Of a stretch of DNA of 64,000 bases, positions 27,131-35,200 are shown in pieces. Origin of the DNA: Bacteroidota bacterium (GTDB taxonomy: Bacteria > Bacteroidota > Ignavibacteria > Ignavibacteriales > Melioribacteraceae); NCBI GenBank assembly GCA_023381535.1, contig JAMCSN010000264.1, positions 1 through 64,000 of the forward strand. Direction: 5' to 3'. The position numbers and the translations under genes are program-made. Below the pieces are notes generated by a model. That model ran no database searches. It saw only the letters and a program-made list of their open reading frames with translations, and had not been told where the DNA came from. How positions within the stretch are numbered: the stretch's first letter is position 1; every line of letters begins with the position of its first letter.

Positions 27131-27555
27131 TCAGCGGTCAGCTCTCTGCACTCGGCCAACGTCAAATTAATGAACCGGAGGGAATTGAATGAAGAATTTC
27201 AGAGACTTAAAAGTTTGGCTAAAAGCTCATGAGTTAGCCTTATATGTGTTCCGAATCAGCAAATCATTTCCCAAAGAAGAATTATTTGGGTTGACATCAC
27301 AACTCCGAAGAGCAGTTCTCTCAATTCCAACAAATATTGCCGAAGGTTGCGGTAGAGGGAGCGACTCCGATTTTGCTAGATTCATTCAAATAGCTATTGG
27401 ATCTGCTAGTGAAACAGAATATTTGATTTTCTTTTCTAAAGAATTAAACTTTCTTGATAAAAAAGAATATGTCGTTTTGAATGAAAATGTTATTGATGTC
27501 AAAAAATCTTTAACCGCGCTTATAAAAAAGCTGAAAGCCGAAAGCTGATCGCTGA
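27131..27555. repeat. 16-bp imperfect inverted repeats around the four-helix-bundle gene
   Basis: 27131-27146 (TCAGCGGTCAGCTCTC) and the reverse complement of 27540-27555 (TCAGCGATCAGCTTTC) agree at 14 of 16 positions. The right arm includes the stop codon of the enclosed gene. Such arms are consistent with a small mobile cassette. Confidence 0.5.
27189..27548 (+). CDS. Four-helix-bundle protein (S23/IVS-type)
   Basis: 119 residues, all helical, beginning with the family signature FRDLKVWLKAHELALYVF and carrying GLTSQLRRAVLSIPTNIAEG. The family was first found as proteins encoded in intervening sequences of 23S rRNA genes and occurs as scattered single genes across this lineage. GGAGGG precedes the ATG. 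Function is unknown. It is bordered by 16-bp imperfect inverted repeats, the right one covering its stop codon, which fits insertion between the amidase and cytochrome genes. Confidence 0.85.
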   Translation: MKNFRDLKVWLKAHELALYVFRISKSFPKEELFGLTSQLRRAVLSIPTNIAEGCGRGSDSDFARFIQIAIGSASETEYLIFFSKELNFLDKKEYVVLNENVIDVKKSLTALIKKLKAES

Positions 27556-27631
27556 CGGCTATAACATTTGTTATTCAATTCCCATCGCACTAACTTTGCA
27601 AAGTAATTTTCAATAGAAAGGTTTGTTTCAA

Positions 27632-28054
27632 ATGACGAATGCTCAAAAATGGGTCGCTGCTTTTTTAGGATTGTTTCTAATTCTTTTTCTGCTTGGACGG
27701 CTCACTATGAAAGAAGAATCTTCCACCCCTCCAATGATGATGGGTCAAATGGCGAATCAGCAGGCGCAAGTTTCCGATGATGCGGACGGACCAACGTTGG
27801 TTAAACAACTCGGATGTATCTCATGTCACGGTGATAATTTGCAGGGGACAAATATAGGACCGGCGCTCGCGAATATTAAGGAACACTGGACACGTGACGC
27901 CCTAATCAATTATCTGCGGAATCCCTCGGCATACAGCGGCGATGCCCGATTTCAACAATACCGCGAGCAATTTAAGAATGTTGTAATGCCTTCCTTCAAT
28001 AATATGGATGTGAAGCAACTTGGTAAAATTGCGGATTATTTGTTAACTCGGTAA
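27632..28054 (+). CDS. Membrane-anchored monoheme cytochrome c
   Basis: 140 residues from the ATG at 27632, which has GAAAGG ten bases upstream; the TTG at 27623 has none. An N-terminal helix (VAAFLGLFLILFLLG) anchors it to the inner membrane. The heme site is CISCH (C62, C65, H66 from this start), followed by GTNIGPAL and, near the end, VMPSFNNM, where the methionine is the likely second iron ligand. The domain is a small class I cytochrome c. Periplasmic electron transfer is expected; the partner is not in the window. A terminator follows. Confidence 0.85.
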   Translation: MTNAQKWVAAFLGLFLILFLLGRLTMKEESSTPPMMMGQMANQQAQVSDDADGPTLVKQLGCISCHGDNLQGTNIGPALANIKEHWTRDALINYLRNPSAYSGDARFQQYREQFKNVVMPSFNNMDVKQLGKIADYLLTR

Positions 28055-28088
28055 AGTTAAAAACAGATTTTTACTTTTGTTAAAAATT

Positions 28089-28122
28089 AAACCCAATTTT
28101 GATGAATTGGGTTTTTGTTTTT
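28089..28122 (+). terminator. Intrinsic terminator after the cytochrome c gene
   Basis: Perfect 10-bp stem AAACCCAATT/AATTGGGTTT (28089-28098 with 28105-28114), 6-base loop, then a T-rich tail to 28122. Confidence 0.85.
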
Positions 28123-28183
28123 AAAACAAAGGAGGCGATTCAACATCGCCTCTAACTTTAGCTTCTACCTTCCGATTATCAAC

Positions 28184-29245
28184 TTAAGCTATCGTCACAT
28201 CCTTGCACAAATACACGTCTTGAATAGCATTCAGAAGTTTTATTCCTTCCGCCATCGGTCTTTGAAACGCTTTGCGTCCGGAGATCAGTCCCATTCCGCC
28301 GGCGCGTTTGTTGATCACGGCAGTTTTAGTTGCTTCTGCAAAATCGTTTTCGCCGGAAGCGCCGCCGCTGTTGATTAATCCCGCGCGCCCCGTGTAATTA
28401 TTCATTACCTGGTAGCGTGTAAGATCGATCGGATGATCGGTAGTGAGTTCGGAATAAACTCGCTTATCAATTTTTCCGTAAGAAGAATTACCCATATTTA
28501 GCGCCGTGTACCCGCCGTTGTTTTCCGGCAGTTTTTGTTTGATGATGTCCGCTTCGATTGTAACGCCAAGATGATTTGCCTGGCCGGTCAAATCTGCCGA
28601 GACGTGATAATCTTTATCTTTTTTGAAGGCGCTGTTTCTTAAGTAGCACCAAAGTATGGTTGCCATTCCGAGTTCGTGCGCATGCTGAAAAGCTTGGCTG
28701 ACCTCGATTATCTGACGAGCGCTTTCATCCGAACCGAAATAAATTGTTGCGCCGACGGCTGCCGCGCCCATATCCCAAGCCTGCTTAACATTTGCGAACA
28801 TGATTTGATCGAACTTGTTTGGGAATGTGAGCAGTTCATTGTGATTAATTTTTACAATGAACGGAATCTTGTGCGAATATTTTCTTGCAACGGAACCAAG
28901 TACGCCAAGTGTCGATGCAACTGCATTGCAACCTCCTTCGATAGCAAGCTTTACAATATTTTCCGGGTCGAAATAATCCGGATTTTTTGCGAACGATGCG
29001 CCCGCGCTATGTTCAATCCCTTGATCTACCGGAAGAATGGATAAATAACCAGTGCCGCTTAATCTTCCGGTGTGAATCATCCACTGAAGATTTTTCAGCA
29101 CGTTCACGTTTCGGTCGGTCGGAAAGAAAATTCTGTCAACAAAATCCGGACCGGGAAGATGCAATCTTTCCTTCGGAACTTTTGCTTTGTAAGTGAGAAG
29201 ACTATCGGCGTCACTTCCTAAGTACTCTTTGATTTTGTTAATCAT
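28184..29245 (-). CDS. fbaB: Class I fructose-bisphosphate aldolase (DhnA/FbaB type)
   Basis: Schiff-base aldolase that splits fructose 1,6-bisphosphate into triose phosphates, 353 residues. Family blocks include [18 protein letters not shown] (about 71-88), [24 protein letters not shown], and the phosphate-binding end [12 protein letters not shown] and GLISGRKAF. It is unrelated in fold details and metal need to the class II enzyme encoded directly upstream on the same strand; the 187-base gap holds a hairpin. Archaeal-type class I enzymes of this family often serve gluconeogenesis, so the two aldolases may work in opposite directions or under different oxygen or metal supply. Confidence 0.88.
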   Translation of the reverse strand: MINKIKEYLGSDADSLLTYKAKVPKERLHLPGPDFVDRIFFPTDRNVNVLKNLQWMIHTGRLSGTGYLSILPVDQGIEHSAGASFAKNPDYFDPENIVKLAIEGGCNAVASTLGVLGSVARKYSHKIPFIVKINHNELLTFPNKFDQIMFANVKQAWDMGAAAVGATIYFGSDESARQIIEVSQAFQHAHELGMATILWCYLRNSAFKKDKDYHVSADLTGQANHLGVTIEADIIKQKLPENNGGYTALNMGNSSYGKIDKRVYSELTTDHPIDLTRYQVMNNYTGRAGLINSGGASGENDFAEATKTAVINKRAGGMGLISGRKAFQRPMAEGIKLLNAIQDVYLCKDVTIA

Positions 29246-29398
29246 AACGAACCTCGTTTATTTATTGAATGCACATAGTTGTATTGGATTTCGCCGTGAA
29301 CGGGAAAAGGAAATAAGTACCAAGAATTGTGAAGTTAAATTTATAATGTTAAATGCAAGAAGCAATAGGAAAGAACCTTTCGGTCTTTGTTGTAAGTA

Positions 29399-29428
29399 GA
29401 AGCGGCTCGGCGAGCCGCTTCAATTTTC
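29399..29428. terminator. Strong hairpin between the two aldolase genes
   Basis: GAAGCGGCTCG (29399-29409) and CGAGCCGCTTC (29411-29421) form an 11-bp perfect stem, followed on the plus strand by a T-rich tail. Both neighbouring genes are on the minus strand, where the T-rich tail precedes rather than follows the stem. It may therefore act as a processing or partial-termination signal between the genes, or be a repeat hairpin. Confidence 0.4.
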
Positions 29429-29432
29429 TTTT

Positions 29433-30425
29433 TTATGCCCGGTTTGCGCTACCGAGTACGTTAACAATTTTGTGCTTGTAAAGTTCTTTCAGAGAATCGC
29501 GTGCGGGACCAAGATATTTGCGCGGATCGAATTCTGCCGGACTTTCCATAAATGTTTTTCTAATTGCGGCAGTCATTGCCAACCGTCCGTCGGAATCAAT
29601 GTTCACTTTGCAAACGGCAGATGCAGCAGCGCGGCGCAATTGTTCTTCGGGAATACCAACGGCGTCTTTCAATTTACCGCCGTTGCTGTTAATTATTTTT
29701 ACCAAATTTGAAGGAACCGATGACGCGCCGTGAAGAACAATAGGAAATCCGGGAATTCTTTTTTCGCACTCTTCCAAAATATCAAAACGCAACGGCGGAG
29801 GAACAAGTACGCCGTCTTCGTTACGGGTGCATTGCGCCGGCGTAAATTTATTTGCGCCGTGGGAAGTGCCGATTGAAATTGCTAAAGAATCAACGCCGGT
29901 TTTTTTCACGAAGTCTTCTACTTCTTCCGGTTTGGTGTAATGTGTTGTCTCGCTGGAGACTTCATCTTCAATGCCTGCTAAAACTCCCAATTCGCCTTCT
30001 ACTGAAACATCATGTTTGTGTGCGTACTCAACAACTTGATGAGTGAGTTCAACATTTTTTTCGTACGGATGATGAGAACCGTCGATCATAACCGATGAGA
30101 ATCCGGATTCGACGCATGATTTGCAAAGCTCAAACGTGTCTCCGTGATCGAGGTGAAGAACGATCGGAATATCGTAGCCGAGTTCGTGAGCATAATCAAC
30201 TGCACCTTTTGCAAGATGTTTCAGCAAAGTTTGGTTTGCATATTTGCGCGCGCCGCTTGAAACTTGCAGAATGACCGGCGATTTTGTTTCAACGCATGCG
30301 CCGATGATTGCCTGAAGTTGTTCGAGGTTGTTAAAGTTGAAAGCCGGAATTGCATATCCACCTTTTACCGCTTTCTGGAATAACTCTTTCGAGTTTACCA
30401 ATCCCAGTTCTTTGTAAGTAGTCAT
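29433..30425 (-). CDS. fba: Class II fructose-bisphosphate aldolase
   Basis: Zinc-dependent aldolase of glycolysis/gluconeogenesis, 330 residues, the usual length. Metal and substrate residues are visible in VLHLDHGDTFE (D and H), MIDGSHHPYEKN, VEGELGVLAGIEDE, ISIGTSHGANKF (H) and IVLHGASSVP (H, phosphate loop). It is transcribed towards the class I aldolase gene 187 bases downstream. A short intergenic space (38 bases) separates it from the beta-barrel gene upstream on the same strand, so all three may share a transcript. Confidence 0.92.
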   Translation of the reverse strand: MTTYKELGLVNSKELFQKAVKGGYAIPAFNFNNLEQLQAIIGACVETKSPVILQVSSGARKYANQTLLKHLAKGAVDYAHELGYDIPIVLHLDHGDTFELCKSCVESGFSSVMIDGSHHPYEKNVELTHQVVEYAHKHDVSVEGELGVLAGIEDEVSSETTHYTKPEEVEDFVKKTGVDSLAISIGTSHGANKFTPAQCTRNEDGVLVPPPLRFDILEECEKRIPGFPIVLHGASSVPSNLVKIINSNGGKLKDAVGIPEEQLRRAAASAVCKVNIDSDGRLAMTAAIRKTFMESPAEFDPRKYLGPARDSLKELYKHKIVNVLGSANRA

Positions 30426-30463
30426 AGTCTATCTAATCCATTTATTTTTATTGAAGAAAAATT

Positions 30464-31156
30464 TTAGTTGAAATAAGCAACTACGCCGATGTGAAATGTG
30501 AGAAGATCGGTTTTGGATTTCTTAGGGAAATAATAAACTTGTCCGTTCGCCGGATTAATGACGATGCCGTTCTCAGTTAAATATTCGGCTTCGGTTCCGT
30601 AAGTGTATCTTGCTTTAAAATCGAGATAAAGAGTTTTAACATCGCCAAGGTCCTGAGCAACTCTAAATAAAATTCCGCCGCCTGCACCGTAGCTCCATGT
30701 GAAATCCGAAAAATTTGTTGTTGATGCAATTGGATTGCTTTGATAATAACTTTTGACTTCCGTTTCTGTAAAAATGTACGCGCCGCCGAAAACTCCTTCA
30801 ACATAAGGACGAACCGTCCCGGTGAAAGGACTCACCTGAAACAGCAGATGCAAGTTTGCCAAACTGTTTGTCCTGGTCACGTCAACATTCACATCCGGAA
30901 TGGTGAGACTGAATGGTCTTCGTTCCGTTCTCATTCCGTAAATCAAATATCCAACGTCGAGCCCGACTGTAAACGGCCTCTCTTTGCTTGGCGACCAAAG
31001 TGTTCCGTAAACCTGAACGCCGAAACCCAATCTGTCAACATTGCTTCTGAACTCCCCCTGAGGCGATCCGATCATGAAAGAACCGCCAGCTGTCTGCGCA
31101 AATACAACGGAAGAAAACAGTAACGGTATAACAAACCCGGTAAGTTTTTTCATCAT
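30464..31156 (-). CDS. Outer-membrane beta-barrel protein, unknown role
   Basis: 230 residues: a signal peptide (KKLTGFVIPLLFSSVVFAQT) followed by alternating strands (GFGVQVYGTLWSP, FTVGLDVGYLIYGM, VRPYVEGVFGGAYIF, DFTWSYGAGGGILFRV) and a terminal strand FHIGVVAYFN. This is the form of an eight-stranded OmpA/OmpW-like barrel. No domain that would show a ligand is seen. Confidence 0.7.
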   Translation of the reverse strand: MMKKLTGFVIPLLFSSVVFAQTAGGSFMIGSPQGEFRSNVDRLGFGVQVYGTLWSPSKERPFTVGLDVGYLIYGMRTERRPFSLTIPDVNVDVTRTNSLANLHLLFQVSPFTGTVRPYVEGVFGGAYIFTETEVKSYYQSNPIASTTNFSDFTWSYGAGGGILFRVAQDLGDVKTLYLDFKARYTYGTEAEYLTENGIVINPANGQVYYFPKKSKTDLLTFHIGVVAYFN

Positions 31157-31264
31157 CTATCCATTTAGTTGGTTTGATCTACTTCGTATCCGGGGAAGAA
31201 TTCGAAGACAAAAAATTTTTCAGCGCAAATATATGATTTTTTTCAGTATTATTTTGAAATCGGC

Positions 31265-31867
31265 TTAGTTGAAAACAGCGTCTTTTCTGTGTGATTCTAT
31301 TAGGAGATTGCTGTATTCATCGAACGAAATTTCTTTTGCGCTGAACATTTTTAAATGCTCGGTTTGGTATTGAACATCAAGAAGGACAAATCCTTTTTCG
31401 TTTAAGCGCTCGATCAACTTAACCAAAGCGCACTTTGAGGCTTGCGGTACAATGGAAAACATCGACTCGCCGAAGAACGCGCCGCGGTACGTCACACCAT
31501 AAAGTCCTCCAACCAAATTGTTGGCTTCGTAAACTTCAACTGAGTGAAGGTGACCGAGTTTCAATAAACCGGAATACGCTTCGATCAATTCATCGGAGAT
31601 CCATGTTGATTCGCGGTTCGAACAATTTTTCACAACTTCTATTGTCCTTTCGTCGAATCTGAATTCGAAATTTGATTGCGATAGAAACTTTTTAAGCGAG
31701 CGCGGTACATTAAAACTACTGAGGGGAATTACTGTTCTTGTTTCCGGCATGTACCATTCTATCACACCCGAATCATCAGCCATCGGAAATGCGCCGCGCG
31801 AATACATCATGAGCATGTTCTGCGGTTTTAAAAGATCTTTCTTGGAAAGAAATCTTTCGTTACTCAT
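31265..31867 (-). CDS. aat: Leucyl/phenylalanyl-tRNA-protein transferase
   Basis: Adds Leu or Phe to the N-terminus of substrate proteins for ClpS/ClpAP-type degradation, cytoplasmic. 200 residues. Diagnostic segments: YSRGAFPMADDSGVIEWYMP (about 22-41), TWISDELIEAYSGLLKLGHL, HSVEVYEANNLVGGLYGV, GAFFGESMFS and FVLLDVQYQTEHLKMFSA. The start overlaps the end of the DUF2721 gene by 8 bases, so translation is coupled. Confidence 0.92.
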   Translation of the reverse strand: MSNERFLSKKDLLKPQNMLMMYSRGAFPMADDSGVIEWYMPETRTVIPLSSFNVPRSLKKFLSQSNFEFRFDERTIEVVKNCSNRESTWISDELIEAYSGLLKLGHLHSVEVYEANNLVGGLYGVTYRGAFFGESMFSIVPQASKCALVKLIERLNEKGFVLLDVQYQTEHLKMFSAKEISFDEYSNLLIESHRKDAVFN

Positions 31868-32351
31868 GCGCTTTTACTTCGTAAAGAATTATGTCGTAAC
31901 CTTTCATGGTTTCAAGTCCGGCAAAAACAATTCCAGCTAATACAAAGATCATCCCGAATAGGAATGATGCAATTATGAAATAGTTGAGTCTTCCCAATGC
32001 AAGAAAGGAAGATATGCCGAGCAGCAGGGAAGTTATAATAAACAGAGCAACCGCAATTGTGTAAGACAGCGCCGAGTTTCTAACAAGCTTCGAACGGAAA
32101 ACCAGTGCGCCGATCTGCGTTGCAATGCTTTCAAGTCGAATATTCTCTTCAGTGGTTACGGGATGCTCGCCGATCTTGAACATCAATTTTCTTTTTTCTT
32201 CGTTCAGCAATCTTATCCGGTTAACAACCAGCGAGTATTTGTTATTGATACCGAGCAAAAGCAGTCCGCATGCGCTTATCATTACCGCCGGTGCAATCAT
32301 CAACTGAATTATTTGAACCGCATTTAGTGTTAATTCTTTGAATAGATCCAT
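31860..32351 (-). CDS. DUF2721 membrane protein
   Basis: 163 residues with three hydrophobic helices (IQLMIAPAVMISACGLLLLG, then IAVALFIITSLLLGI and FIIASFLFGMIFVLAGIVFA) and a cytoplasmic loop containing VVNRIRLLNEEKRKL, the family hallmark. Function unknown. Precedes aat with an 8-base overlap. Confidence 0.8.
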   Translation of the reverse strand: MDLFKELTLNAVQIIQLMIAPAVMISACGLLLLGINNKYSLVVNRIRLLNEEKRKLMFKIGEHPVTTEENIRLESIATQIGALVFRSKLVRNSALSYTIAVALFIITSLLLGISSFLALGRLNYFIIASFLFGMIFVLAGIVFAGLETMKGYDIILYEVKAHE

Positions 32352-32416
32352 TGTAACCTTTATTTCAATTAGTTCCCAAGTAAAGTTTTCTTTAAGCGTG
32401 ATTACTAATTCTATAT

Positions 32417-32845
32417 CTATCGAGCATAAATATAATTGTGAAGAATTTCTACAGTTTCCTGATAATCCTTTAAGTCAACTTCGAGTAAATCTTTTACAGA
32501 TATAATTCCGATCAGTTTTTCATTCTCGAAAATCAAAATGTGTCTTGTTCCGCGGTCTTTCATTTTTTTAAGGCATTGCTCATGCGATTCATTTACATTG
32601 GCAAGCACAAGATCCTTGGTCATCACCTCGTCAACAAGTGTTGATTTCAAATCCAAGCCCCTTGTAATTACTCTTCGCACTAAATCGCGTTCGGAAAATA
32701 CACCAAGTAATTTTCCGTCTTCTCCAAGAACCGGAACAAGTCCAATATTATGCTCCGCCATAAAACAAGCTGTATCGTAAATTGTTATGCCGGATTTTAC
32801 CGTGTGTAAATTTTTTGATGCTAATATTTCTTTTAATGATTTCAT
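32417..32845 (-). CDS. CBS-domain pair protein
   Basis: 142 residues forming two CBS motifs (about 8-62 and 75-130): VSIYDTACFMAEHNIGLVPV-like first unit with GVFSERDLVRRV, and second unit with RHILIFENEKLIGIISVKDLL. Such pairs bind adenosine nucleotides and act as stand-alone energy or nucleotide sensors. The start is firm because AAGGAGGATAA directly precedes the ATG. Confidence 0.85.
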   Translation of the reverse strand: MKSLKEILASKNLHTVKSGITIYDTACFMAEHNIGLVPVLGEDGKLLGVFSERDLVRRVITRGLDLKSTLVDEVMTKDLVLANVNESHEQCLKKMKDRGTRHILIFENEKLIGIISVKDLLEVDLKDYQETVEILHNYIYAR

Positions 32846-32963
32846 TTATCCTCCTTAAATATTCTTGTTGCCCTTTCTGAATCTAACATTTTTTGTAGAA
32901 CTATATCAAAAAAAATATTTTTCAAATCTTCGGTGAAGATTGAATAATAAAAATGTAGGGCGT

Positions 32964-34601
32964 TTATTTCTCACTCAAGAAAGGATAACGGTAATCTTTC
33001 GGTGGAATAAAGTTTTCTTTTATCGTTCGGGCAGAAACCCATCTTAATAAGTTCAGGTAGCTTCCGGCTTTGTCGTTTGTGCCGCTTGCGCGTGCACCGC
33101 CGAACGGCTGCTGACCGACCACAGCGCCCGTGGGTTTGTCGTTGATATAAAAATTCCCGGCAGCATTAACTAAAACTTTATCGGCTAACTCAATAGCTTT
33201 TCTGTCTTGCGCGAAGATTGCGCCGGTTAGTGAGTAAGGAGAAGTCTCGTCGCACAGATGAAGCGTCTCTTCGTACTTGTTGTCGTCGTAAACGTACAAT
33301 GTTAATACCGGGCCAAAAATTTCTTCTTCCATCGTTTTGAATTTGGGATTCGTAGTTACAATCACGGTAGGTTCAATAAAGTATCCGACCGAGTCATCAA
33401 AATTTCCGCCGACAATTATCTCGGCATCGTTTGCTGCTTTTGCAAATTTGATGTAGTCTGTGATAGTAGTAAATGCATTTTTGTCTATTACTGCATTGAA
33501 GAAATTTGTAAAGTCGGTTGGATCGCCCATCTTGATTGTTTTAATCTCGCTTACCATGTAGTCTTTCAACGTTGGCCAGATCGATTTCGGAATGTACGCT
33601 CGTGATACCGCCGAACATTTTTGTCCTTGGTACTCAAACGATCCGCGTATCAGCGCAACACCGAGAGCAATTACGTCTGCGCTTGCGTGAGCAAATACAA
33701 AATCTTTTCCGCCGGTTTCTCCGACTAATCTTGGGTACGATTTATATTTTGGCAAATTGTTTGCGGCAGTTCTCCACATCGATTGAAATGTCGGCGTACT
33801 ACCGGTGAAATGTATTCCTCCGAAATGTTCGGAATCCATCACGGGATTTCCAACTTTAGCACCTGAGCCCGGAACAAAATTAATTACGCCAGGAGGCATT
33901 CCGGCGGCTTCCAATAATTTCATAATCCAGTAACCGGAATACACTGCGCTCGATGCCGGTTTGAGCAAAGCAACATTTCCCATTAATGCCGGCGCAGTTG
34001 GTAAGTTTCCGGCGATCGATGTAAAGTTGAACGGCGCCACAGCGAAAATAAATCCTTCGAGCGGACGGTATTCCATTCTATTCCACATACCGAAAGGAGA
34101 ATGAAGCGGCTGCTCTTGATAAATTTTCATTGCATAGTATGCGTTGAATCTAAAAAAATCTGTGAGCTCTGCGGCAGCATCGATTTCCGCCTGGAAAGGA
34201 TTTTTACTTTGCCCCAGCATTGTAGCTGAGTTAAGAATGTATCTCCATTCGGTAAGTCCTAACAGATCGGCGGCTTTCAACAAAACGGAAGCGCGGTCGT
34301 GCCATTCCATTCGAGACCAAATTTTATGAGCGTCCATCGCGGATTCGATTGCTGCATAAACTTCTTTCGTACCGGCTTTGTGATACTTTGCCAAAACATG
34401 TTTGTGATTGTGCGGCGTTACACATTTTTCCGTATCGCCGGTTCTAATTTCTTTTCCGCCGATAATAATTGGAATATCGATTTCTTGTTTTTGCATTTCG
34501 TCAAGTTTCAATTTCAGTGCGGATCTTTCCGCCGACCCCGGCGCATAATTTTTCACGGGTTCGTTCGGCGGGAGAGGTATGTTAAAAATTGCATTAGCCA
34601 T
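32964..34601 (-). CDS. pruA: L-glutamate gamma-semialdehyde (P5C) dehydrogenase
   Basis: Second enzyme of proline breakdown: oxidises glutamate semialdehyde to glutamate with NAD+; the same enzyme oxidises 4-hydroxyglutamate semialdehyde in animals. 545 residues, the long ALDH4 form. Visible: FNFTSIAGNLPTAP, LLKPASSAVYSGY, GSGAKVGNPV, GSTPTF, LVGETGGKDFVFAHASAD with the general base E, YQGQKCSAVSRAY with the nucleophile Cys, and FGPVLTLYVYDD. AAGGAAGG precedes the ATG. It is the last gene of a minus-strand cluster with proline dehydrogenase, interrupted by an inserted ATPase gene. Confidence 0.92.
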   Translation of the reverse strand: MANAIFNIPLPPNEPVKNYAPGSAERSALKLKLDEMQKQEIDIPIIIGGKEIRTGDTEKCVTPHNHKHVLAKYHKAGTKEVYAAIESAMDAHKIWSRMEWHDRASVLLKAADLLGLTEWRYILNSATMLGQSKNPFQAEIDAAAELTDFFRFNAYYAMKIYQEQPLHSPFGMWNRMEYRPLEGFIFAVAPFNFTSIAGNLPTAPALMGNVALLKPASSAVYSGYWIMKLLEAAGMPPGVINFVPGSGAKVGNPVMDSEHFGGIHFTGSTPTFQSMWRTAANNLPKYKSYPRLVGETGGKDFVFAHASADVIALGVALIRGSFEYQGQKCSAVSRAYIPKSIWPTLKDYMVSEIKTIKMGDPTDFTNFFNAVIDKNAFTTITDYIKFAKAANDAEIIVGGNFDDSVGYFIEPTVIVTTNPKFKTMEEEIFGPVLTLYVYDDNKYEETLHLCDETSPYSLTGAIFAQDRKAIELADKVLVNAAGNFYINDKPTGAVVGQQPFGGARASGTNDKAGSYLNLLRWVSARTIKENFIPPKDYRYPFLSEK

Positions 34602-34764
34602 GATTCAGCCTTCCTTATTAAAGAAAATTTTTAGTGATTCTAAATTAGGAAAATTAAATGAAATCCAGATTCGCATGATTGTGCATTCAAAGATTTATCC
34701 GAAACTACGAAAAGAGTTGGAATGATAAATGATTTCATAGGATGAAATACTTGTTCGCAAAACG

Positions 34765-34845
34765 GAACGCATGTTGAACGGATCTGCACGGATAAGATCA
34801 GCGTTAATCTGTTTTATCTGCGTAATCCGTGTTCTAATAAACGTG
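34765..34845 (+). repeat. Intergenic repeat family B, copy 1
   Basis: GGAACGCATGTTGAACGGAT ... TTTATCTGCGTAATCCGTGT. The blocks ATCTGCGT and ATCCGTGTTC and their complements recur at 44929-44975 and 45095-45113. The arms are complementary, so the unit can fold into a long hairpin. Confidence 0.5.
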
Positions 34846-34886
34846 TGCTAGGTATATCTATAAATGACCGGAATTATTTGTTCATA

Positions 34887-34905
34887 ACATCTTTCAAAGC
34901 ACCGA
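34887..34905 (+). repeat. 19-bp direct repeat, left border of ATPase insertion
   Basis: ACATCTTTCAAAGCACCGA, identical to 36336-36354 inside the 3' end of the aminotransferase gene. On the minus strand it encodes the end of that protein (GALKDV). Behaves like the left attachment site of an insertion. Confidence 0.6.
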
Positions 34906-35160
34906 CTTTTTTTGGCATGGATACCAATGAATTCGTAAAGTAAATCATTCTAGTTTTAGCTTTGATAATTCTTATCAGATTTTAACCGTAAAAATTGATT
35001 CTCCATCGACATACGAAGTATTGTTAAGAATCATTACGTCTTTTGCGTTATGCTTATAACATAATTTTCCAAATCCCCGTGCGGAGTTTCATTCTTTGTT
35101 TTGTTAAAAAAATAGTTGTAGTACTATTAAACATCCAAAATCATTTGCATAAACAAAAAC

Positions 35161-35191
35161 CGTTACGTATTTTACGTTACGTAACAAACGT
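35161..35191 (+). promoter_or_regulatory. ACGT-rich direct/inverted repeat before the ATPase gene
   Basis: CGTTACGTA occurs twice (35161-35169 and 35175-35183), the start points being 14 bases apart, followed by ACAAACGT. The segment contains the palindrome TTACGTAA and four ACGT units in 31 bases. It ends 9 bases before the ATG, a position suited to an operator that blocks expression. No Shine-Dalgarno sequence is seen between it and the start. Confidence 0.45.
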
Positions 35192-35200
35192 AATAATTAT

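Larger units (their letters stand above)
34602..35200. other. Intergenic region: repeat family B, displaced gene end and ATPase leader
   Basis: 599 bases without an intact gene. 34765-34845 is repeat family B. 34881-34905 holds the displaced 3' end of an aminotransferase-like frame: the minus strand reads GALKDVMNK then stop, and a 19-bp stretch of it is repeated at 36336. Between 34906 and 35035 the minus strand has short open pieces in two frames (VMILNNTSYVDGESIFTV; RMIYFTNSLVSMPKK), which look like a decayed gene. The last 40 bases form the promoter region of the ATPase gene. Confidence 0.5.
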
